Of a stretch of 33,640 nucleotides of DNA, positions 8,880 through 14,933 are shown one piece after another (positions within the stretch are counted from its first letter, which is position 1; each line of letters begins with the position of its first letter). The translations under genes were made by a program, and so were the position numbers. The stretch lies in contig CALUIZ010000033.1 in assembly GCA_944320815.1 (NCBI GenBank), forward strand, positions 1 through 33,640, written 5' to 3'. Below the pieces are notes generated by a model that was not told the DNA's origin, made no database searches, and worked only from the letters and a program-made list of their open reading frames with translations. The DNA is from an uncultured Phocaeicola sp. GTDB taxonomy: Bacteria > Bacteroidota > Bacteroidia > Bacteroidales > Bacteroidaceae.

Positions 8880-11027
8880 TCAAAACAATTTGTCAACGTC
8901 GAGCGACAAGCCTACGGAGAAGGTGGTTCCGGTAGTTGTCGGTGTGCTGTTGTAGTAATGGTCCGGCCGGTAATTGAACAGGTTGTCAATGTTGACAATC
9001 ACATTCACTCCTTTACATGCTTGTTGCGAGATGTTCAGTTTCCATATCGTGTAGGCCGGATAGGTGACTGATTCCGTTGACTCAAAAGAATTTTCGGAAA
9101 TGTATTCGTCTGTAGTCACTTTTGAGAGAAGCCGTCCGTTCAATGCAATCGTGAACCCGTAGTTCTTCCAGTCTTTCTGGTATTCGAAACGGGTGGTCAG
9201 TGCATGCGGACGAGTGCTTGACGTGTAAGGTTGGCCGTATTTCACATATTCGTGCGTGAAGGCATAAGAAAGTCTCATGCCGAATCCGCACGGATACTTT
9301 GCGGCTGCTGTAGCATCCAGTCCGGATATGTTCATCTTCTTCATGTTGGTGTACACCATTCCGTTCAAAGCCTGGTTCCAGGCGGTATTGATTCGGTTGT
9401 CCACGATGTTGAAGTATCCGGTTAATGTCAGGTTGTAGCGGCTCTTCATGTATTCTGCCGAGAGCGAAAAGTTCTGGCTCCTTTCCGGTTTCAAGTCCGG
9501 ATTGCCGTAAATCATGAAGATGTTGGCCATGTTGAAGTCCATGTACATCTCTTTCAGTGTCGGCGCACGGAATCCTCCTGCATACGAAGCACGAAGCGAG
9601 CAGTTCCCCAGCTTGTACATGAAGTTCACTTTCGGTGAAAAGTTTTGTGCCTTTGCCTCCGAGAAATAGTCGTAGCGCACACTGGTCAGGATGTTGAAGT
9701 TCTTGACCGGCGACCAGTCGTACTGCGCGAATGCATCAGCCGTGTATTGTTCGTAGCTGCCGTTGTCGGTGAACTGGTAGCTCATCAGGTAGTCGCGCAT
9801 GAAGTCACCTCCTACAGTCAGCGTGTTGTTTTTGTTGAAAGAATGACTGTACAAGGCACGGACAGTATGCTGGACATTTGTATAATCGCGCATGTCAAGG
9901 TTTTGAGTGGCATCATAATCGCTTTTGTCGTATTGGTCGAAACTGTACGACAGTTCCAGACTGTTGCTTTTTCTGAATGAGTAGTTTCCTTTCAGTCCTC
10001 CTGAAAAGTCACGGTAACGGTCTTTGGCTGATGCGCTTTTGTCTCGTTCGCGAAAGAAATAGCCCAGGCGTCCGGTCAGTTTCAATTTGTCGGATGGCAT
10101 ATAAATCAGCCTTTCCTTGAAGTTCCATGTGCGGTTGCCGTAGACTTTGCTGAAGTCGTTTTCTTCGCCGTCTTTCCCAATGGAACCAACTTCTATCGGG
10201 TCGGTGGACGTATGCTGTATATTGATGCTGTTATTGAAGTCGCCTGCCTTGAAGGTTACTGTACCTCCGTATCGCTGGTCGTTGTGGGAACCGTAGCGTC
10301 CGTTCAGGTTCAATGTCCAGGGCTCCGACGCTTCTTTGCTGATGATGTTGACGACACCGCCCACTGCGTTCGATCCGTAAAGCGAGGATGCCGCACCTTT
10401 CACGATTTCTACCCGCTCCACGTTGTCCAGATTCAGGCGGGTGTAGTCGATGTTGTCTAACGTTTCTCCGGCAAGACGCTCGCCGTCCACTAGGAAAAGA
10501 ATCGCATTTCCGCCGAACCCCTGCATGTTGAGCGAGACTTGCTGGTCCATCGAATAAGAAAACTCGATGCCCGGAAGCTCGGCTTGCAGCAAGTCGCCTA
10601 TGTGGGTCGCGTCTGTTCTCCGGATATCGTCGGCAGTGATGACCCGTGTGGCGATGGGCACGTCTTTCAACAGTTTGGGGGTACGTGTTCCCGTCACTAC
10701 CACGGTTTCCATACCGATGGCATCTTCTTCCATGATGAAGTCCTTCTTTGTTTGCCGGGAAGCCAGCCGGCAACTTTGTGTGACGTAGCCGAGATAGGAT
10801 GCCTGGAGCGTATATTCTTTGTCGTCGGGGAGACGCAGGCGGTAGTTCCCCTCCATGTCGGTGGTCATTCCTATGGTTTTCTGTTCTTTCACGAATACGG
10901 CGGCTCCGGCCAGCGGTTCGTTGTCCGCATCGACCACCTTGCCCATAACGATGCGCTGTGCGGAGGCGGGCAGCGCAGCCAGGCAGTATCCGGCTGTCAC
11001 GCAGAGAACGGTCAGTATTTTTCGCAT
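8880..11027 (-). CDS. hmuR: HmuR, TonB-dependent haem receptor
   Basis: This 715-residue outer-membrane receptor has a signal peptide (about 1-23, ending ASAQ), a carboxypeptidase-regulatory-like domain (about 25-110, GKVVDADNEPLAGAAVFVKE), a TonB plug (about 120-235, including LFLVDGERLAGETLD and ERVEIVKGAASSLYGSNAVGGVVNII) and a 22-strand-type barrel to the C-terminus. The haem-receptor motifs are present: FRAP near residue 485 (GGFRAPTLKE) and NPDL near residue 507 (NPDLKPERSQN). The last residue is Phe, as usual for barrel proteins. Its role is TonB-powered import of haem handed over by HmuY. The gene starts 15 bases after the hmuY stop. Family and ligand class are well supported; haem specificity is by homology. 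Confidence 0.95.
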   Translation of the reverse strand: MRKILTVLCVTAGYCLAALPASAQRIVMGKVVDADNEPLAGAAVFVKEQKTIGMTTDMEGNYRLRLPDDKEYTLQASYLGYVTQSCRLASRQTKKDFIMEEDAIGMETVVVTGTRTPKLLKDVPIATRVITADDIRRTDATHIGDLLQAELPGIEFSYSMDQQVSLNMQGFGGNAILFLVDGERLAGETLDNIDYTRLNLDNVERVEIVKGAASSLYGSNAVGGVVNIISKEASEPWTLNLNGRYGSHNDQRYGGTVTFKAGDFNNSINIQHTSTDPIEVGSIGKDGEENDFSKVYGNRTWNFKERLIYMPSDKLKLTGRLGYFFRERDKSASAKDRYRDFSGGLKGNYSFRKSNSLELSYSFDQYDKSDYDATQNLDMRDYTNVQHTVRALYSHSFNKNNTLTVGGDFMRDYLMSYQFTDNGSYEQYTADAFAQYDWSPVKNFNILTSVRYDYFSEAKAQNFSPKVNFMYKLGNCSLRASYAGGFRAPTLKEMYMDFNMANIFMIYGNPDLKPERSQNFSLSAEYMKSRYNLTLTGYFNIVDNRINTAWNQALNGMVYTNMKKMNISGLDATAAAKYPCGFGMRLSYAFTHEYVKYGQPYTSSTRPHALTTRFEYQKDWKNYGFTIALNGRLLSKVTTDEYISENSFESTESVTYPAYTIWKLNISQQACKGVNVIVNIDNLFNYRPDHYYNSTPTTTGTTFSVGLSLDVDKLF

Positions 11028-11042
11028 AGTAGTCTGTTTTAT

Positions 11043-11711
11043 TTATTGGAACGCTTTTTCAAGCGGGTATAAGTATTCAAATGTCATGTGTCCTTTGACT
11101 TTCTTCTCGTTCATGTAGTTCAGCAGGTGGATTGCGGCGTGTGTGCCGTCCTGCAGACGGAGTATGTAGATCTTGTTCGACATCGTATAGATGGGGGGCA
11201 TTGTACTCGTGTCTACATCCATCCATCTGCTCAGAACTTCATTGTAGGGCGATTTTGCGTAAAGAATATTCCCGTTCATCATGTCCGACATGTCTATGGT
11301 AATCCGGTCTGTCGTTTCGATGTCTTCCGTGTATTCTCCCGTCGGAATGCCGTCGGCATTGAGCAGTTCGTCTATACTTGTGTAAGATGTTTCCAGCACA
11401 GCCCCTCCGTTGGTCTTCACTTCATATCGATGGATGGCTATGTCCCATTCCCCGGGCATGTCTCCTCCTTTATCCCATGGCTCTTCGTCTCCTTCTTGGT
11501 TGAGGATGCGGGTGGCAATGGTGGTTTGGGTTTCCAGATTGATGTAAGTCCATTTGGTGTAATCGCTCCCGTCTATGGTTATCGATTCACAGTTGTCGGC
11601 CGTAGCGATTTGGTAGGAATCGTATATTCCGTCGAATATGCCGTCACAAGCAGAGAGCGACATGAGTGTCGCTCCCAGCATGGCGGCAGTATGAAACTTT
11701 ATCCTTTTCAT
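11043..11711 (-). CDS. hmuY: HmuY-family haem-binding lipoprotein (hemophore)
   Basis: This 222-residue lipoprotein has a signal peptide and lipobox ending LSAC at Cys22. The following DGIFDGIYD is acidic, fitting surface export. The body matches the HmuY family: SDYTKWTYINLE near the N-terminus, EWDIAIHRYEVKTNGGA in the middle, and IYILRLQDGTHAAIHLLNYMN at the end, where the protein finishes as an all-beta fold. P. gingivalis HmuY ligates haem iron with two His residues; from memory, homologues from Bacteroides relatives use two Met. This protein has Met at 141, 144, 145, 164, 171 and 177 across the expected region and no His there, so Met ligation is likely. The gene lies between the calycin-like lipoprotein and hmuR in the same transcript. 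Confidence 0.93.
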   Translation of the reverse strand: MKRIKFHTAAMLGATLMSLSACDGIFDGIYDSYQIATADNCESITIDGSDYTKWTYINLETQTTIATRILNQEGDEEPWDKGGDMPGEWDIAIHRYEVKTNGGAVLETSYTSIDELLNADGIPTGEYTEDIETTDRITIDMSDMMNGNILYAKSPYNEVLSRWMDVDTSTMPPIYTMSNKIYILRLQDGTHAAIHLLNYMNEKKVKGHMTFEYLYPLEKAFQ

Positions 11712-11734
11712 CTGCTTGAGTTTCTGTGTTTGGA

Positions 11735-12610
11735 TTATTCGGCTTCTGCTTTCGGAGTGAACGTGAAAGTGATGGCCATCGGCATGGCTCCCGGTTTGAT
11801 GTCCATTGTCAGGTTCAGGTTTTTGCCGTTGACTGTTCCTGTGAGGTTGCTCCCTGTGATGCTGGTTTCTCCGGCAACGGCTTCAAAGTTTTCCAACGAC
11901 AGTGTGTAAGTCCCGTCCCCATTCTCGGATTCGCCTACCGTTATTCCGGTGATGTCGAAAGCTCCCATAGCCATCATTCCGGAACCCATCGCCGGAACAG
12001 AGACGGTGAGCGTTCCGTCCTCGGCTTCTGTGAGTGTCAGCGTCACTTCGCTGCTGCCTTGTGAACTGCCCATGACAGACATATTCATGATTCCCGTGTA
12101 GTCTCCCACTATTTTGCTTGTGGGCGAAACTTCGGGGGTGGGTTCAGCCTGGGTGTCGAACGTGAAAGTGATGGACATCGGCATTGCCCCCGGTTTGATG
12201 TCCATTGTGATGCGCGCCTCTCCGTTGCTTACCGTTCCGGCCAGTTTGCTTCCTTCAAGGTTGATGTCGCCGGAGGTTGTTGAAAAGGCTTCCTTGCTTA
12301 ATGTGTATGAGCCGTAGTCGGAGGCCGTTACGGCTACCCCGGACACTTCGAATGCTTCCAATTGCATTGAGCCTTCACCTCCCATTGCCGGGAATGAAAG
12401 TTTGACGGTTCCTTCCGCCTCGGCTGTAATCTTTACGCTTATTTCCGATTCTCCGGCTGTACTCCCCGATACGGTCATTGACATCAATCCGGTGTAGTTG
12501 CCTTCTATCGCTTTGGCGGCTTCCTGTGCCGGTGTCGGATCATTTTTGTCGCTGCATGCAACCATGCACAATGCGATGGCTGTCATGGTAAAAAAGTTCT
12601 TTAATTTCAT
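11735..12610 (-). CDS. Duplicated calycin-like lipoprotein opening the haem operon
   Basis: The start at 12610 (MKLKNFFTMTAIALCMVAC) is chosen over an in-frame upstream ATG because it gives a complete lipoprotein signal peptide with lipobox MVAC followed by acidic SDKND, a likely surface-export signal. It also places the -7 promoter box 31 bases upstream. The mature part holds two homologous beta-rich modules of about 130 residues, each starting GNYTGLMSMTV / GDYTGIMNMSV and ending in MDIKPGAMPM(S/A)ITFTF. They resemble the calycin-like/lipocalin-like domains of Bacteroidota lipoproteins. Both modules are unusually rich in Met (PAMGGEGSM, PAMGSGMMAMG). It is the first gene of the operon, 23 bases before hmuY. 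Ligand binding, perhaps haem through Met, is my inference; no function is established. Confidence 0.82.
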   Translation of the reverse strand: MKLKNFFTMTAIALCMVACSDKNDPTPAQEAAKAIEGNYTGLMSMTVSGSTAGESEISVKITAEAEGTVKLSFPAMGGEGSMQLEAFEVSGVAVTASDYGSYTLSKEAFSTTSGDINLEGSKLAGTVSNGEARITMDIKPGAMPMSITFTFDTQAEPTPEVSPTSKIVGDYTGIMNMSVMGSSQGSSEVTLTLTEAEDGTLTVSVPAMGSGMMAMGAFDITGITVGESENGDGTYTLSLENFEAVAGETSITGSNLTGTVNGKNLNLTMDIKPGAMPMAITFTFTPKAEAE

Positions 12611-12640
12611 AATATGTATTGTTTTTTGTTTTTGTCGATG

Positions 12641-12648
12641 CAAAGTTA
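12641..12648 (-). promoter_or_regulatory. -7 box of the haem operon promoter
   Basis: The minus strand reads TAACTTTG, an exact match to TAnnTTTG, 31 bases before the calycin-lipoprotein start. About 20 bases further upstream lies TTGG within GATTGGATTTT, a possible -33 element. I see no clear dyad that would serve as a Fur-type operator, so iron control is not demonstrated. Confidence 0.7.
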
Positions 12649-12845
12649 GACCTCGAAAAAAATCCAATCAATACCTAGTTTTTATGAAAAAAGAGCAGGG
12701 GAGTGATTTGCCTCGTAAGTAAGTGATATGGCTTGCTTAATTATTTATAGGTATGGCATGTCTGTACAATTGGGGGTAAATGTTCAGTTTTGTGGCTTGG
12801 GATACCTAAATTGTGTTAGTTTGGAGTGGGTAGACACAAAAAATA

Positions 12846-12879
12846 AAATCGGGACACTTGTAGCTTGTTGTCCCGATTT
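12846..12879 (-). terminator. Rho-independent terminator of the serine dehydratase gene
   Basis: The 11-bp perfect stem AAATCGGGACA / TGTCCCGATTT encloses a 12-base loop. On the minus strand it is followed by TTATTTTTTG, so it ends transcription about 40 bases after the gene's stop. The rest of 12649-12920 shows no credible gene. Confidence 0.88.
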
Positions 12880-12920
12880 AAATAACGGCTTATTCAAAGA
12901 AAAAGAAAGGGTAACTGTTG

Positions 12921-14129
12921 TCACTCCATCGGCTTATAATCTTTGGCCAGTCCACCTTCACTTGTTTCCTTATATAAGGATGGAAGGTCGTGTCCGGTCT
13001 GTTTCATGACTTCCACTACCCGGTCGAACGACACACGGTGATGTCCGTCGGTGAAAGCTGAATAGATGTTGGCATCAAGCGCACGGGCGGCTGCATATGC
13101 ATTCCGTTCGATGCAGGGAATCTGCACCAGACCGCATACAGGGTCGCACGTCATTCCCAGATGGTGTTCAAGTCCCATTTCCGCAGCATACTCTATCTGT
13201 GCCGGGCTTCCCCCGAAGAGTTGGCTGGCTGCGGCCGAAGCCATGGAACAGGCGACACCCACTTCGGCCTGGCATCCGGCTTCGGCACCTGAGATGGAAG
13301 CGTTGTGCTTCACGATGTTTCCCACCAGTCCGGCTGTGGCCAGTGCACGGAGAATGCGTGCATCGCTGAATTCACGTGTTCTCTGCAGATGATAAAGTAC
13401 GGCAGGAACCACACCGCACGCTCCGCATGTGGGGGCCGTCACGATTTTTCCTCCCGAGGCATTCTCTTCACTCACGGCAAGGGCATAGGAAAAAACCAGT
13501 CCGCGCGACCGCAAAGAATCTTTATAGCCTTTTGAGCGTATGTAATAGGAAGAGGCTTTCCGGCGCAGATTCAGCGGACCGGGAAGCACCCCCTCTGCAT
13601 CCAGTCCGCGGAGGATAGCTTCCTGCATGGTTTTCCATACCTCCGCAAGATAGTCCCAGATTTCTTTTCCTTCACATTGCTCCACGTATTCCCAATAGCT
13701 GCGTCCCGTGTGCTCGCACCAGTAAAGGATCTGGCTCATGGTGTTCATGTCATACAGGTCGGGAGTGGCCAGGTTGTCATGCCCCTCTTCTGCCAGTGCG
13801 CCGCCTCCCACACTGAACACAGTCCATTCGTCTGTCTTTCTTTTGTTTGCATCAAACGATTTGAACGTCATTCCATTCGGGTGGAAGGGAAAGAACACAT
13901 GAGGTTTCCATACAATTTCTACCGGGCCGTGCGGCTGTAGTGTGTCAATGATAGCCACGTCTGTCATATGTCCCTTTCCTGTCGCCGCCAGACTCCCGTA
14001 GAGGGTCACTTCAAATGAAGCGGCTTCCGGATGTCTGGACAGAAACATTTCCGCAGCTTTGCGTGGCCCCATGGTATGACTGCTGGAAGGGCCTGTCCCG
14101 ATACGGTATAATTCTTTGATAGATTTCAT
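12921..14129 (-). CDS. sdaA: L-serine ammonia-lyase (iron-sulfur dependent, single chain)
   Basis: This 402-residue cytoplasmic enzyme converts L-serine to pyruvate and ammonia using a [4Fe-4S] cluster. The N-terminal beta domain opens with SIKELYRIGTGPSSSHTMGP, the family signature. The alpha domain carries TAPTCGACGVVPAVLY (Cys235/238), SGAEAGCQAEVGVACSMA (Cys286/294) and CDPVCGLVQIPCIERN (Cys328/332/339). Cys286, Cys328 and Cys339 are the likely cluster ligands. Length is typical of fused alpha-beta enzymes, though slightly short. It is a single-gene unit with its own -7 box upstream and a strong terminator downstream. Serine catabolism to pyruvate suits a fermenting anaerobe. Confidence 0.96.
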   Translation of the reverse strand: MKSIKELYRIGTGPSSSHTMGPRKAAEMFLSRHPEAASFEVTLYGSLAATGKGHMTDVAIIDTLQPHGPVEIVWKPHVFFPFHPNGMTFKSFDANKRKTDEWTVFSVGGGALAEEGHDNLATPDLYDMNTMSQILYWCEHTGRSYWEYVEQCEGKEIWDYLAEVWKTMQEAILRGLDAEGVLPGPLNLRRKASSYYIRSKGYKDSLRSRGLVFSYALAVSEENASGGKIVTAPTCGACGVVPAVLYHLQRTREFSDARILRALATAGLVGNIVKHNASISGAEAGCQAEVGVACSMASAAASQLFGGSPAQIEYAAEMGLEHHLGMTCDPVCGLVQIPCIERNAYAAARALDANIYSAFTDGHHRVSFDRVVEVMKQTGHDLPSLYKETSEGGLAKDYKPME

Positions 14130-14158
14130 TTGTGCTTTTTTTATGTGTAAGAACTGTG

Positions 14159-14166
14159 CAAAGATA
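14159..14166 (-). promoter_or_regulatory. -7 box of the serine dehydratase promoter
   Basis: The minus strand reads TATCTTTG (TAnnTTTG consensus) 30 bases before the start codon. The same octamer occurs before slyD and rplU in this window. Confidence 0.7.
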
Positions 14167-14190
14167 CGAAATTATATGTTTACGGGTGTG

Positions 14191-14583
14191 TCAGTCTTGT
14201 TTGATTGTGTCCGCATCTTTAAGTTTCTGTCTGGCCAGGTCGAATTTGATTCTCAGCTCTGTCTTTTCTTCAATAAGCTTTTCTATTTTTTTGTCTTTTT
14301 CACGCAAATACTTTATAAGCTCAAACGTTTCCGGTGGACAGATTTCTTTGTTTTCGCAGGATTTAGCCTTCACCATATCCCCTTTTCCGGTTAGAAGCCA
14401 CTCTGCATTTATCCAATCAAATGTTTGAATAATCTTTTCTAATATGTCAAAGCTTGGCTTGTTCCTTTTCTGCACGACTATTCCTCTAATTGTTTGGTCG
14501 ACAACGCCAATCTTTCTGGCGAAAGCAGATACAGTAATTCCTTCGTAATTAATAACTTCTTGTAGTCTTTCAATTATATCCAT
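14191..14583 (-). CDS. Small XRE-type helix-turn-helix regulator with coiled-coil tail
   Basis: This 130-residue protein has an N-terminal Cro/C1-type domain (about 1-66): ERLQEVINYEGITVSAFARKIGVVDQTIRGIV, with the turn around residues 18-38, then FDILEKIIQTFDWINAEWLLTGKGDM, the ending typical of phage-repressor-like regulators in Bacteroidota. Residues about 90-125 (YLREKDKKIEKLIEEKTELRIKFDLARQ) form a probable coiled coil for dimerisation. There is no peptidase domain for self-cleavage. It is divergent from the large collagen-like lipoprotein gene across a 350-base region, so it may control that gene or itself; this is inference from position only. Confidence 0.85.
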   Translation of the reverse strand: MDIIERLQEVINYEGITVSAFARKIGVVDQTIRGIVVQKRNKPSFDILEKIIQTFDWINAEWLLTGKGDMVKAKSCENKEICPPETFELIKYLREKDKKIEKLIEEKTELRIKFDLARQKLKDADTIKQD

Positions 14584-14933
14584 AAAAATGTGGCAAAAAA
14601 ATCAATTAAATACTTGTGTGTTTAAAATAAATGTTTGATATTTGCATCGTAATTCGTTGTTCTATGTGGCTAAATTATAAAAAAGGAGGGAATGTGGAAT
14701 TTGTAGTCTTTACTTTTTTTTGTGCAATTGTAAACGGCACTTGTCGGCAGATAAAAAGATTGCGGCCTTTTGTGTGGGTGTAAAATCGGTAGGATGATTG
14801 TACAAAAATATGTTGAAGAGAGATTGAAGATTCTCCGCTTTTCCGGGTAGAGTCTGGTGTAGGGAGTATTCAGATTAAATTGTATAGCAATTAACTAAAT
14901 AATGCTTTTTTATTAACTAAAACAAATTATTTT
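14584..14933. other. Divergent intergenic region with long leader
   Basis: There are 350 bases between the XRE regulator and the collagen-like lipoprotein, and no gene is seen. A weak plus-strand promoter candidate is GATATTTG at about 14637-14644. The end is very AT-rich and carries a 10-base direct repeat, ATTAACTAAA, at 14890-14899 and 14912-14921, 22 bases (two helix turns) apart, just before the start codon. The A-rich stretch replaces a Shine-Dalgarno site, as is common in this phylum. Confidence 0.5.

Noticed and set aside
12728..13009. 93-codon plus-strand frame beside the serine dehydratase
   Set aside because: It runs through the terminator hairpin and into the antisense of the dehydratase gene, with no recognisable domain.
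14690..14710. Possible tiny leader peptide (MWNL) after an AGGAGG-like site
   Set aside because: The site touches the ATG with too little spacing and the peptide is only four codons, so there is not enough to support a gene.
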